Shown: positions 36,943-45,794, counted from the first letter of the stretch. The stretch: 52,612 nucleotides of DNA from Methylococcaceae bacterium (GCA_013141375.1 JABFRC010000260.1:1-52612); one strand, 5' to 3'. Notes: generated by a model not told the origin, from the sequence alone. Made by a program: numbers and translations.

Positions 36943-38241
36943 ATGCAAGTTTCTGTCGAAAAGACTTCTGAATTAAGCAGAAAAATGACTGTAAGTCTGC
37001 CTGATGATGTTGTTCAGGAAAAAATTACTGAGCGCCTGAAATCTCTGGCCCGTGGTGTTAAGGTTGATGGCTTTCGTCCAGGCAAAGCGCCGCAGCAGGT
37101 AATTAAAAAACTTTATGGTGAAAGAATTCGTCAGGAAGTTGCAGGGGACTTGATTCAGACAACCCTTTCAAAAGCATTGCAAGAACAAGATTTAAAACCA
37201 GCAGGCTATCCTCAAATTGAGCTGGCAGAAGAAGTTAATGGTTTTAAATATATTGCTGAATTCGAGGTATATCCCGAGATTTCGCTAGAAAATGTTGATC
37301 AGTTAAAAATTGTACGTCCAACTTCGTCTGTGCAAGATGCTGATGTTGACGGCATGATTCTTAAACTGAAGGAACAGCGCAAGACTTGGCAAGTGGCTGA
37401 GCGTGCGTCACAAGAACATGACCTTGTAACGATTACTTTTTCCGGTGTCTCTGAAGGTGAAAACTTTACCGATGGTAAAGTAGAGAATTATCAGATTGAG
37501 TTGGGTTCAAAACGCATGATACCTGGTTTTGAGGATCAGTTGATTGGCTTGAATCCTGGTGAAAATAAAACCTTTGAAATCTCATTTCCAGAGCAATACG
37601 GCAATGAAAAGTTGGCGGGAAAATTAGCTCAATTCGAAGTTGAGTTGGTTAGCATAGAAGAGCCGGTATTGCCTGAAATTGATGATGAATTCATCAAAGC
37701 CTATGGGATAGAAGACGGCTCAGTCGACTCATTTCGTCAAGACGTCAAAGAAAATATGCAAAGAGAACTTGAGCGCGCATTGCGTGGCAAACTCAAGAAT
37801 TCCTTAATGGATGCTCTCTATGAAAACACTAAGATTCAAATTCCTAGAGTGTTGGTAGATCAGGAAGTTGATAGCTTAGTTAAACCATACATTGAAAATG
37901 CTAAAAAGCGTAAATTAAAAGTCGAAGACTTAAATTTGCCTTTGGATTCCTTTGAGGAACAAGCAAAGCGAAGAGTGGCCTTGGGTCTTATTCTTGGCGA
38001 AATTATCCGTAAGAATGATATTAAGCTTGACGCTGACAAAGTTCGTTCAACTATAGAAGACTTGGCAAAGAGTTATGAGCGTCCTGATGATGTGGTCAAT
38101 TGGTACTATTCTGACGAAAATCGTTTAGCTGATGTGCAACAGTTAGTGCTTGAAGAGCAAACCGTTGATTGGCTGTTATCGAAACTAAGTTTAACTGAAG
38201 AAGAGTTTGCTTTTAATGATGTATTAGGCAAAGACGCTTAA
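36943..38241 (+). CDS. tig: Trigger factor
   Basis: A ribosome-bound chaperone and peptidyl-prolyl isomerase for nascent chains. The 432-residue length is normal. The N-terminal ribosome-binding domain contains the GFRPGKAP signature, the middle FKBP-type domain spans about residues 160-245 (VTITFSGVSEGENF...), and the helical C-terminal domain makes up the rest. It begins the conserved tig-clpP-clpX order, with clpP 9 bp downstream. A usual lon gene after clpX is absent. Confidence 0.98.
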   Translation: MQVSVEKTSELSRKMTVSLPDDVVQEKITERLKSLARGVKVDGFRPGKAPQQVIKKLYGERIRQEVAGDLIQTTLSKALQEQDLKPAGYPQIELAEEVNGFKYIAEFEVYPEISLENVDQLKIVRPTSSVQDADVDGMILKLKEQRKTWQVAERASQEHDLVTITFSGVSEGENFTDGKVENYQIELGSKRMIPGFEDQLIGLNPGENKTFEISFPEQYGNEKLAGKLAQFEVELVSIEEPVLPEIDDEFIKAYGIEDGSVDSFRQDVKENMQRELERALRGKLKNSLMDALYENTKIQIPRVLVDQEVDSLVKPYIENAKKRKLKVEDLNLPLDSFEEQAKRRVALGLILGEIIRKNDIKLDADKVRSTIEDLAKSYERPDDVVNWYYSDENRLADVQQLVLEEQTVDWLLSKLSLTEEEFAFNDVLGKDA

Positions 38242-38250
38242 GGGAATGTT

Positions 38251-38901
38251 ATGAACAAGCACAATAATTTTGATCAACAAATTATAGCCCCTCATGCAGC
38301 GGGTGGATTAGTTCCTATCGTTATTGAGCAAACTGCTCGTGGCGAGCGCTCATTCGATATTTATTCAAGATTATTGAAAGAAAGAGTGATTTTTTTAGTT
38401 GGCCAGGTTGAAGATTATATGGCTAATTTGGTGGTCGCCCAATTGCTGTTTTTGGAATCAGAAAATCCTGATAAAGACATTCACTTATATATCAATTCTC
38501 CCGGTGGCTCTGTAACTGCTGGTATGTCAATTTATGACACCATGCAGTTTATTAAACCTGATGTCAGCACAATGTGTATTGGTCAGGCTGCTAGTATGGG
38601 AGCCTTGTTATTGACTGGTGGCGCAAAGGGCAAACGCTATTGCTTGCCGCATTCACGAATGATGATTCATCAGCCTTTAGGCGGGTTTCAAGGGCAGGCA
38701 TCTGATTTTGACATCCATGCCAGAGAAATTTTGAATATCAGAGAGAAATTAAATTTGATTTTGTCTCATCATACTGGTCAGCCGATAGAAAAAGTCCAGC
38801 AGGATACTGATAGAGATAATTTTTTAAGCGCTAATGACGCTGTGAGCTACGGATTGATTGATCAGGTGCTCACAAGTCGAATTTCTTCGTCAGATAAATA
38901 A
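38251..38901 (+). CDS. clpP: ATP-dependent Clp protease proteolytic subunit
   Basis: The serine protease subunit of ClpXP and ClpAP. The 216-residue protein has catalytic S115 ([11 protein letters not shown]), H140 (SRMMIHQP) and D189 (DRDNF), with INSPGGSV before them. The short N-terminal extension is likely a propeptide. It lies 9 bp after tig and 85 bp before clpX. Confidence 0.98.
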   Translation: MNKHNNFDQQIIAPHAAGGLVPIVIEQTARGERSFDIYSRLLKERVIFLVGQVEDYMANLVVAQLLFLESENPDKDIHLYINSPGGSVTAGMSIYDTMQFIKPDVSTMCIGQAASMGALLLTGGAKGKRYCLPHSRMMIHQPLGGFQGQASDFDIHAREILNIREKLNLILSHHTGQPIEKVQQDTDRDNFLSANDAVSYGLIDQVLTSRISSSDK

Positions 38902-38986
38902 TGTTTGGTATTCCTTTTTTAATTAGATATATTCAATCTTCTTATAAATCAAAAGCATCGGCATCGATGTTTTCAGGGGTGATGTG

Positions 38987-40261
38987 ATGAGTATTGACAA
39001 GAATGGCAAAGATGAAGAGAAACTGCTGTATTGCTCTTTTTGTGGAAAAAGTCAGAACGAAGTCAGAAAGCTGATTGCCGGTCCTGCTGTCTATGTTTGT
39101 GATGAGTGCGTTGAGCTTTGCAATGACATCATTAAGGACGAATTACAAGAAGATCAATCTAGCTTTGGTGGCGCGGATTTACCTAAGCCAAAAGAGATAA
39201 AGAAAGAACTAGATGCTTATGTTATTGGACAGGAAAATGCAAAGAAAATTCTGGCAGTTGCTGTTTACAATCACTACAAACGATTACGCAGTAGAAATCA
39301 AAAAAATGGCATCGAATTAGCCAAAAGTAACATTTTGCTGATTGGTCCGACAGGATCAGGAAAAACGTTGTTGGCTGAAACCTTAGCCAGATTATTGGAT
39401 GTGCCATTTACTATTGCCGATGCAACCACATTAACCGAAGCGGGTTATGTCGGAGAAGACGTTGAAAATATCATTCTGAAGATTCTTCAGAAATGTGACT
39501 ATGACGTTGAGAAAGCAGAAACGGGCATTGTATATATCGATGAAATAGATAAGATTTCCAGAAAATCTGATAACCCGTCAATTACTCGTGATGTTTCCGG
39601 TGAAGGTGTTCAACAAGCATTATTAAAGCTTATTGAAGGTACCATTGCTTCAGTGCCGCCGCAGGGTGGACGAAAACATCCGCAGCAAGACTTTTTACAA
39701 GTTAACACGGCCAATATGTTGTTTATTGTCGGTGGTGCATTTGCCGGCTTGGATAGGGTCATTAAAGCGCGCTCTGAAAAAGGCGGCATTGGCTTTTCAG
39801 CGGATGTTAAAAGCAAAGACGACACTAAAAATGTAGGTCAATTATTTGCTGAAGTTGAGTCTGATGATTTGATTAAATACGGCCTTATTCCCGAGTTTGT
39901 TGGTCGATTGCCAGTGGTGGCGACCTTGTCAGAACTTGATGAGGAAGCGTTAGTTCAGATATTAACTGAGCCCAAAAATGCGTTGATTAAACAATATAAA
40001 CACCTTTTTGAAATGGAAGGCGCAGAGTTGGAGTTCCGTAGTGATTCTCTTAGTGCGATTGCTCAAAAGGCGATGGAGAGAAAAACCGGAGCGAGAGGGC
40101 TTAGAACAATCGTTGAAAATGTCTTGTTGAACACGATGTATGAGCTGCCTTCATCGGACAATATTACCAAGGTAGTTATCGATAGCAGTGTTATTTCTGG
40201 CGAATCGGAACCTATTCTGGTATACGAGACGGATATCAAAAAAGCCTCAGCCGAAGCTTAA
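38987..40261 (+). CDS. clpX: ATP-dependent Clp protease ATP-binding subunit ClpX
   Basis: The AAA+ unfoldase that feeds ClpP. ATG 38987 is preferred over the overlapping GTG at 38984 because AGGGG sits about seven bases upstream. The 424-residue protein has the N-terminal zinc-binding domain ([11 protein letters not shown] and CDECVELC), Walker A GPTGSGKT, Walker [11 protein letters not shown], the pore-loop GYVGEDVEN, and sensor 2 region GARGLR. A strong terminator follows. Confidence 0.98.
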   Translation: MSIDKNGKDEEKLLYCSFCGKSQNEVRKLIAGPAVYVCDECVELCNDIIKDELQEDQSSFGGADLPKPKEIKKELDAYVIGQENAKKILAVAVYNHYKRLRSRNQKNGIELAKSNILLIGPTGSGKTLLAETLARLLDVPFTIADATTLTEAGYVGEDVENIILKILQKCDYDVEKAETGIVYIDEIDKISRKSDNPSITRDVSGEGVQQALLKLIEGTIASVPPQGGRKHPQQDFLQVNTANMLFIVGGAFAGLDRVIKARSEKGGIGFSADVKSKDDTKNVGQLFAEVESDDLIKYGLIPEFVGRLPVVATLSELDEEALVQILTEPKNALIKQYKHLFEMEGAELEFRSDSLSAIAQKAMERKTGARGLRTIVENVLLNTMYELPSSDNITKVVIDSSVISGESEPILVYETDIKKASAEA

Positions 40262-40307
40262 AATCACTAAGATTATCGTTCGCTATTCTTACAATTGATT
40301 CTCTTTA

Positions 40308-40342
40308 AACCCACCTTCAGTTAACTGAAGGTGGGTTTTTTG
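40308..40342 (+). terminator. Rho-independent terminator after clpX
   Basis: A perfect 13-bp stem AACCCACCTTCAG / CTGAAGGTGGGTT with loop TTAA, followed by a run of T, starts 46 bp after the clpX stop. Confidence 0.95.
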
Positions 40343-40630
40343 CTTTTTGTCAATGCAAAATTGCAGGTCTTTGTTTTTAGTCAGCATAAGCAGCCAACTT
40401 AATTATTGAAAACACACCAATTTATTATTGTTGTAATTAATAGATTACATAATGTGATGGGTGCATAATGACAATGCCACAAATTGCGTATGTGATTTAT
40501 TACGCGGATAAAATGGCGATGTTTTAACCACAAAGTTGAACAACACTTGGGCGTCATTTTGACTGATTTGTCGTTGTGGGGTGATTGTTATGGCTTTGGG
40601 AGTAATTATATAAATAATAAGAGGTTGGAT
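40343..40630. promoter_or_regulatory. AT-rich promoter region of the oxidase operon
   Basis: No gene. A candidate sigma-70 promoter is TTGCGT (40484-40489) with GATAAA (40507-40512) at 17-bp spacing. A GAGG ribosome binding site near 40621 precedes the small subunit gene. No clear FNR or ArcA box is seen. Confidence 0.4.
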
Positions 40631-40774
40631 ATGGAACAGATGTCAGAAGAAGAACGTCAAAGCATTCTCGAAAGTTCCCCCATTGGAACCTTTGCGCTGA
40701 TGGCTGCAGTGGTGGGAGGCATGGTTTTCGCCTGGCTGTTTTTGTATTACGGCGTATTTTTGCCGCGCGGCTAA
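40631..40774 (+). CDS. Small single-helix subunit of B-type oxidase
   Basis: A 47-residue protein. ATG 40631 follows AGAGGT; the open frame extends upstream without support. It has a short acidic N terminus and a single transmembrane helix (about residues 19-41). By position and size it matches the subunit IIa-like small protein of ba3-type oxidases. It lies 9 bp before the subunit II gene. Confidence 0.75.
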   Translation: MEQMSEEERQSILESSPIGTFALMAAVVGGMVFAWLFLYYGVFLPRG

Positions 40775-40783
40775 GGGGGAAGT

Positions 40784-41395
40784 ATGCAAAATGACACTAT
40801 AAAAGCTAGAGGCCTGCAGATATATCGAGAGGTACTGGTTCAACTTAATGCAATTCATATCGATCATCTGGAACGGAAATGGATAGGCATTTCCATCTTA
40901 ATTATTTCCTTATTGGTCGGCATTATTACCCTTGATGCATTTTTTCATGGCGTTAATCCACCCAGTAAAGTCGAAACCATCGATTCTGCCAGCCTGCATT
41001 TAAGCAAAGAATTTGCTGAAGAAAACCTTGGCGTGCAAATTGATGACAAAGGCAATGTTGTGGTTCGTATGGTTGCCGGACGTTATTCATTTTTCCCAAA
41101 ACACATTGATGTGCCTGCTGAAACGCCAATTACTTTTCGTTGGGTGAGCATGGATGTTGTCCATGGTGTGCATATCCCCATGACTAATATGAGTACGATG
41201 ATCGTGCCGGGTTATGTGGCTGAAATTACAACCAGCTTTCCTAAACCGGGCGAATATCCACTGTTGTGTAATGAATATTGCGGTTTAGGCCATAACCACA
41301 TGTGGAGCAATATCTCGGTTATCGAAAAAGAACAATGGACGTCCAAACAAAATGCGCCAGCGTCTGCACCAAAGGGAGGATCAGCTAATGAATAA
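40784..41395 (+). CDS. Cytochrome c oxidase subunit II (B-type)
   Basis: A 203-residue subunit that takes electrons from cytochrome c through a dinuclear CuA site. A single N-terminal membrane helix (about residues 32-52) is followed by a periplasmic cupredoxin domain. CuA ligands are visible in VVHGVHIP and LLCNEYCGLGHNHMW (C-x3-C-x3-H-x2-M). It overlaps the subunit I start by 8 bp. The single anchor helix and short length fit B-type (ba3-like) enzymes rather than aa3. Confidence 0.92.
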   Translation: MQNDTIKARGLQIYREVLVQLNAIHIDHLERKWIGISILIISLLVGIITLDAFFHGVNPPSKVETIDSASLHLSKEFAEENLGVQIDDKGNVVVRMVAGRYSFFPKHIDVPAETPITFRWVSMDVVHGVHIPMTNMSTMIVPGYVAEITTSFPKPGEYPLLCNEYCGLGHNHMWSNISVIEKEQWTSKQNAPASAPKGGSANE

Positions 41396-43013
41396 CGCAG
41401 CAGAAAAAAAACTGGCCTTAAGTCATCTATGGGTGGCGTTTGCAGCTTTTATTGTGGCCTGTTTTATGGGCGAATATCAGGTCTTGGAACGTAGCGGCTT
41501 ATTTCCCTCATTGGAATCGCCTACTGTTTATTTTGCTTCCGTCAGTACCCATGGCGTGTTGATGGCATTTGTGTTGACAACCTTCTTTATCATGGGTTTT
41601 GGCTACTACATTGCCAGTACCAGCCTTAAACAACCAGTCTGGAATAAACCGCTGGCATGGGGCGGCTTCTGGCTAGCTTTAATCGGCGTTGTGCTGGCCG
41701 CTTTACCATTGCTGAGCGGTAAAGCGTCAGTGTTGTATACCTTTTATCCGCCGATAGTCGCGCATGCGGCGTTTTATATTGGCGCAACTTTGCTGGTGGT
41801 GGGTTCATGGGTTTGGTGCGCAATCATGCTGGTGATGTTCACCCAGTGGAAAAAAGCCAATCCCGGTCAAAACGTGCCCTTAGCGATGTTTGCCACAGCC
41901 GCCAATGCCTTGTTGTGGCTCTGGGCCAGTGCCGGTGTAGCCTTGGAAGTGCTCTTTCAATTGATTCCTTTTTCTTTGGGATGGATTGATACCATCGATC
42001 CGGGCTTAGCTAAAACCTTGTTCGCCTGGACCTTACATCCGATTGTGTATTTCTGGCTGATTCCGACTTACACCGCGTTTTATGTATTTGTACCCAAACA
42101 AGCCGGTGGCTTTTTATTCAGCGATGAAATGGCCAGACTGGCATTTGTCGTGTTGGTGGTATTTGCGTTGCCGATTGGTTTCCATCATTTATACATGGAT
42201 CCGGAACAAGCTAAAGGCTGGAAGTTACTGCACGGTATCGGTACTTTTGTGGTGGCCTTACCTACCTTAGTGACAGGCTTTACCGTAATTGCGTCGCTGG
42301 AAATTGCCGGCAGACTGCGCGGCGGTAAAGGTTTGTTCGGCTGGATAGGTACCTTGCCATGGACCAATCCGATGGTGTTGGCAGTTATTTTGGCGTTGTT
42401 GATGCTAATCTTCGGCGGCTTCGGCGGCATTGTGAATGCCAGTTATGCAATGAATGCGATGATTCACAACACCGCCTGGGTCCCAGGCCATTTCCATCTG
42501 ATTTTTGCCGGGACTACCGTCATTATGTATTTGGCGATCGCCTATTATTTGTGGCCAATTTTGGTCGGCAAGCCGCTGTTTTCAAACTCGATGGCTTTGG
42601 TGCAGTTATGGACGTGGTTTATCGGCATGAGCGTGTTGACGACACCCTGGCATGTGTTGGGGTTGTTAGGTCAGCCGAGGCGAATTTCCACTGTGGTGTA
42701 TAACAATCTACTGACCTTGTCGTGGAAGCCTTATGAACTGATGATGATCTTAGGCGGTCTGATTTTGTTGGGTTCAGCATGTTTGTTCATTTACAACTTA
42801 GTTAAAACCCAGCTGACACCACTTGCCGGCGAATTCACCGCCGAGATCGAATACGCCGAGCCGATTCATGCCGTCGGTGTACTGCCTGAGTACCTCAATG
42901 GTTTGATGCTTTGGAATAAAGTTATCGCCGTGTTGATGGCAATCAGTTTTGGTTATCCAATTCTGCAATTCTTTTTTATGAAAACTTTTGGCTCAAGCGT
43001 GTGGGGATATTAA
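41388..43013 (+). CDS. Cytochrome c oxidase subunit I (B-type, ba3-like)
   Basis: The catalytic heme-copper subunit (541 aa, about 13 membrane helices). ATG 41388 follows GGGAGGA. The CuB histidine region reads HPIVYFWLIPTY, the B-type form without the glutamate of A-type HPEVY; GFHHLY gives the HH pair; and NTAWVPGHFHLIFAG carries the heme-ligand histidines. It reduces oxygen to water and probably pumps protons. High-affinity B-type oxidases suit low-oxygen conditions. The cytochrome c gene starts 3 bp after its stop. Confidence 0.94.
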   Translation: MNNAAEKKLALSHLWVAFAAFIVACFMGEYQVLERSGLFPSLESPTVYFASVSTHGVLMAFVLTTFFIMGFGYYIASTSLKQPVWNKPLAWGGFWLALIGVVLAALPLLSGKASVLYTFYPPIVAHAAFYIGATLLVVGSWVWCAIMLVMFTQWKKANPGQNVPLAMFATAANALLWLWASAGVALEVLFQLIPFSLGWIDTIDPGLAKTLFAWTLHPIVYFWLIPTYTAFYVFVPKQAGGFLFSDEMARLAFVVLVVFALPIGFHHLYMDPEQAKGWKLLHGIGTFVVALPTLVTGFTVIASLEIAGRLRGGKGLFGWIGTLPWTNPMVLAVILALLMLIFGGFGGIVNASYAMNAMIHNTAWVPGHFHLIFAGTTVIMYLAIAYYLWPILVGKPLFSNSMALVQLWTWFIGMSVLTTPWHVLGLLGQPRRISTVVYNNLLTLSWKPYELMMILGGLILLGSACLFIYNLVKTQLTPLAGEFTAEIEYAEPIHAVGVLPEYLNGLMLWNKVIAVLMAISFGYPILQFFFMKTFGSSVWGY

Positions 43014-43015
43014 AC

Positions 43016-43657
43016 ATGAAAACTTTCATATTGTTCCTAGCATTTATTGCCCCAACGGTTGTGTTTGCAGCTTCATCATCCAGCATTGCTTGGACGCCTG
43101 AAACACTCAATTTTGTTAAACACGGGAATGCCGAAAAGGGTAAAGAGCTGGCCCAAACATGTGCTGCTTGTCATGGTGAGGAAGGTGTCAGTGCCATGCC
43201 GGAAACTCCGTCTTTGGCTGGGCAGCTGGCGACTTACACTTACAAAGAACTGCGCGATTATGCCAGTGATCAGCGTAGCCATCCGGTAATGACTTCTATC
43301 GCCAAGGGATTATCTGACCAGGATGCCGCTGATTTGGCAGTGTGGTTTGCCAGCTTAAAGCCGGCTGTCGGAGAAGCGGGTAAGCAGTTAGCTAAAGCCG
43401 AAAAGATGGTCGAAGAAGGCGATGGCAAACGAATTCTACCGCCTTGTTTTGTGTGTCATGGCGCTAACGGCCAGGGTGAAAAACTGGATATTCCCGCGTT
43501 ATCAGGGCAACGCGCCGATTATCTGGCTAAAACCTTGCTTGAATATAAAACCGGTCAACGTCATAACGACATCTACAGTCGCATGCGCTTGATTGCTCAG
43601 CAACTGAGTGAAACTGAAATTAAGGATCTTGCTCAGTATTATCAACAGTCAAAATAG
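43016..43657 (+). CDS. Diheme cytochrome c (c4 type)
   Basis: A 213-residue periplasmic electron carrier. A signal peptide of about 19 residues is followed by two homologous cytochrome c domains with CAACH and CFVCH heme sites, the second preceded by ILPP. Each domain has a later methionine that can be the axial ligand (for example HPVMTSIA and IYSRMRLIA). It follows oxidase subunit I by 2 bp and is the likely electron donor to CuA. Confidence 0.92.
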   Translation: MKTFILFLAFIAPTVVFAASSSSIAWTPETLNFVKHGNAEKGKELAQTCAACHGEEGVSAMPETPSLAGQLATYTYKELRDYASDQRSHPVMTSIAKGLSDQDAADLAVWFASLKPAVGEAGKQLAKAEKMVEEGDGKRILPPCFVCHGANGQGEKLDIPALSGQRADYLAKTLLEYKTGQRHNDIYSRMRLIAQQLSETEIKDLAQYYQQSK

Positions 43658-43669
43658 ATATAGCCGTTG

Positions 43670-43694
43670 GGTGGGCACCGCGTTTGTGCCCACC
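43670..43694. repeat. GTGGGCAC palindrome (copy 2)
   Basis: A 9-bp stem GGTGGGCAC / GTGCCCACC around a 7-base loop, followed by ATTTTC. It is the same repeat type as at 5416-5439 and lies between the cytochrome c gene and the convergent hemoglobin-like gene, where it may also act as a terminator. Confidence 0.6.
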
Positions 43695-43712
43695 ATTTTC
43701 AATATTCGCCTA

Positions 43713-44231
43713 TCATTCCGATTGCCTGCCGAGTACAGGGTTCCTAGCACTCTCCGCCAGCTCCATAAGATCATGTTGCAAGCCTTCTTCAATGCTCAGT
43801 TCTGTCAGGGTGTCGCTTAAATGCTTCATCAAGACATCGTAATGAAAATCATCCGGCTTGAATTTTAAAAAGTGGGTATGAGCATCGCATAAGTAGGTCA
43901 ACACGCGAGTGTCTTTACCGCCGGCAATTTCCATCAAAAAATCAAAGTCGCTCGCCATCGGAGTGCTTTTTACACTGGATCTGGCAAATGCCGCCATAAA
44001 ATACTCGTCGAGTAGCTCTGCTTCACGGTTGGAGTTGTTTAGTCCCGCAAATTTTGCTTTTAAATATACTTTTAGTGGTGCGGTTTGTTCTGCTATCGAT
44101 TTGCCGCTAAAGAGCCGGTAGACGGCGTAGTCATCAAGTAGTTTTTCGTAAAAAACATCAACAATCTGATCGGATAAATTGTCTTCGATACGAGGGTATA
44201 ATGGGCTTGGCGCCAGGCTGAACGCGTTCAT
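43713..44231 (-). CDS. Truncated-hemoglobin-like protein
   Basis: A 172-residue protein from ATG 44231, which has GGGAGA upstream; the longer frame to 44294 is not preferred. It shows the group I truncated hemoglobin pattern: an N-terminal F-Y-x-x-L-L-x-D helix, an F-x-G region, and a histidine-rich helix (DAHTHFLKFKP) that would supply the heme-proximal histidine. It is longer than typical trHbN because of a C-terminal extension. Such proteins bind oxygen or nitric oxide. It stands alone, convergent with the oxidase operon. Confidence 0.7.
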   Translation of the reverse strand: MNAFSLAPSPLYPRIEDNLSDQIVDVFYEKLLDDYAVYRLFSGKSIAEQTAPLKVYLKAKFAGLNNSNREAELLDEYFMAAFARSSVKSTPMASDFDFLMEIAGGKDTRVLTYLCDAHTHFLKFKPDDFHYDVLMKHLSDTLTELSIEEGLQHDLMELAESARNPVLGRQSE

Positions 44232-44367
44232 ATTTTCTCCCGGATTATTATTCTTTATGATGATGAGACGTTGAATTGCCGGTTGTTTTGGCAACTTTAG
44301 GCATGAAAAATTAACTTATACTCAAAACCGTACTTGTCAAATGACCACTACGCACTGCGAAAATATA

Positions 44368-44433
44368 GGGAACCTCAAAATCCCAGCACTTCGATAAACT
44401 CAGTGCGGGCGGAATGAGTTTATCGAAGTTCCC
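44368..44433. repeat. Long inverted repeat before the DUF2721 gene
   Basis: A 14-bp perfect stem CTTCGATAAACTCA (44389-44402) / TGAGTTTATCGAAG (44415-44428) with a 12-base loop. An outer GGGAAC / GTTCCC pair extends it at 44368 and 44428. It belongs to the CTTCGA...CTCAGT class of palindromes also seen near 11234 and 14172. Confidence 0.65.
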
Positions 44434-44475
44434 TGTAGAGTAGTGGGTCCTCAGCTAAAAAATGAAGGCTTATAA

Positions 44476-44910
44476 ATGATCACTGAAATCCCTGTTGCCA
44501 CAATTGCACATGCCATTCAGCTTGCGGTAGCGCCTGTTTTTTTGTTGACGGGTGTCGCGAGTGTCTTATCTGTACTGACCACTCGACTAGGCAGGATTAT
44601 TGATAGATCACGATTTTTGCATGGCAAATCGTTGGAAACCCAGGATGACGATCAATGCATTCAGGGCGAGTTAATTTCCTTAACTCGAAGAGGCCGATTG
44701 ATACATTGGGCGATTGGTTTATGTACGCTGTGTTTATTACTGATTTGTGCTGTGGTAGGCGTGTTATTTCTGGGGGCATTTTTCAAAATCAACTTGCCGG
44801 TTGTAATCGCCACACTGTTTGTGGCGGCGATGTTGTCGTTATGTATTGCCCTGCTTAATTTTATTTGCGAGATATTCCTGGCAACCGCTCAAGTTCGTAG
44901 TGGCCACTAA
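44476..44910 (+). CDS. DUF2721 family membrane protein
   Basis: A 144-residue inner-membrane protein with about three transmembrane segments. The IAHAIQLAVAPVFLLTGVAS start and TTRLGRIIDRSRFL loop match the DUF2721 family. No biochemical function is known. It is a single gene on the plus strand between the hemoglobin-like gene and the multicopper oxidase region. Confidence 0.85.
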   Translation: MITEIPVATIAHAIQLAVAPVFLLTGVASVLSVLTTRLGRIIDRSRFLHGKSLETQDDDQCIQGELISLTRRGRLIHWAIGLCTLCLLLICAVVGVLFLGAFFKINLPVVIATLFVAAMLSLCIALLNFICEIFLATAQVRSGH

Positions 44911-44916
44911 AATTCT

Positions 44917-45122
44917 TTAGCGAAAGATATCACACTTAAATTGCGGCAAATCCAGATTGAACGCTTAGGTTTGTTGGCAGAACGCCTCAAAGATAATCCA
45001 CTCATACGCTTAAAAGTATTCCGCTGTTAACCGGCTAAGCTCGTGCAGAATTAATGCGATTTAAACAGTGCAAAGATTTAGTCACAGATCAGCTCGATAC
45101 CGATAAATTTCCTGAATATTAA
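44917..45122 (+). pseudogene. Possible degenerate gene remnant
   Basis: Two short protein-like segments lie in different frames. The first (44917-45030) reads LKLRQIQIERLGLLAERLKD and on to LKVFRC before a stop. The second (about 45038-45122) reads RFKQCKDLVTDQLDTDKFPE then stops. Their composition is protein-like while stops and frame shifts separate them, as expected for a decayed gene. I cannot name the family, and chance is not excluded. Confidence 0.3.
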
Positions 45123-45242
45123 ACCGCAAGTTGTTCCTCGTATTTTCCATTACATTTTGTAATTCAAATACCTGTGTGGCTTATATGCCCCGTCCTCCAA
45201 TGAGAGTTTTGCAATCAGTTTTTAGTGATTGTCGATTAAAAG

Positions 45243-45260
45243 TGTCAGTTATTTTTACAC
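45243..45260 (+). promoter_or_regulatory. 18-bp box 1, TGTCAG-N8-ACAC (multicopper oxidase)
   Basis: Sequence TGTCAGTTATTTTTACAC, of the same design as the boxes before the PEP-CTERM gene. It is 298 bp upstream of the -24/-12 element. Confidence 0.7.
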
Positions 45261-45359
45261 TTAAAAAAATCGCTATAAAAATATTTTTATAATAAAAATC
45301 AACGTCTTAAGAGCTATTTTTAGTTGAAATGGCTAGGCGCTTGTTATGGCATTAATAAG

Positions 45360-45377
45360 TGTCGTTAATATTTACAA
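45360..45377 (+). promoter_or_regulatory. 18-bp box 2, degenerate (multicopper oxidase)
   Basis: Sequence TGTCGTTAATATTTACAA. It keeps TGTC and ACA and lies 117 bp after box 1, exactly as in the PEP-CTERM promoter. Confidence 0.5.
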
Positions 45378-45451
45378 TCCTATTAATGAATATTTAATTG
45401 ATGTAAATCAATGTTTTGAATTATATCAATTGACAGTCGCCATCAAATTAA

Positions 45452-45469
45452 TGTCCGTTTTTTTTACAC
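45452..45469 (+). promoter_or_regulatory. 18-bp box 3, TGTCCG-N8-ACAC (multicopper oxidase)
   Basis: Sequence TGTCCGTTTTTTTTACAC. It is 92 bp after box 2 and 89 bp before the sigma-54-type element. Confidence 0.7.
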
Positions 45470-45540
45470 TTTTGTAAATAAATGCTTTGATTTTCGTGTG
45501 TGTCGTTTTTAATGCATTGAAAGTTAAGGGAAAATATTTT

Positions 45541-45556
45541 TGGCGCGGCTTGTGCT
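45541..45556 (+). promoter_or_regulatory. Sigma-54-type -24/-12 promoter (multicopper oxidase)
   Basis: TGGCGCGGCTTGTGCT has GG-N10-GC spacing and differs from TGGCACG-N4-TTGCW at two positions, one of them the same G found in the PEP-CTERM promoter. Transcription would begin near 45567, leaving a leader of about 230 bases. That leader holds a nine-codon frame (ATG 45752 to TAA 45781) just before the oxidase ribosome binding site; whether it is translated is unknown. Confidence 0.75.
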
Positions 45557-45794
45557 TTATACGAAACATGGTCCGTTAGCGTTGCTAAATATCAACCTGT
45601 TACAGAAATTATCACTTCAGTGGCATCTGGAATTGCTTGAGCGGGACTTCATGGGGTCGCCAGAAACAACTAAGTCTAGTTGTGAAATTCATAGAAATTG
45701 AGGCGCCCTTCGATGGTTGTTCTTCCTAATAGGAAAACAATAATCAGGACCATGTCTGATCGTTATTTCAGCCTGTTGTAAAGAGGGATAAGCC

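Noticed and set aside
45621-45637. TGGCATCTGGAATTGCT as a second sigma-54 promoter before the multicopper oxidase
   Set aside because: GG and GC are separated by 11 rather than 10 bases, which usually abolishes activity; the 45541 element has correct spacing.
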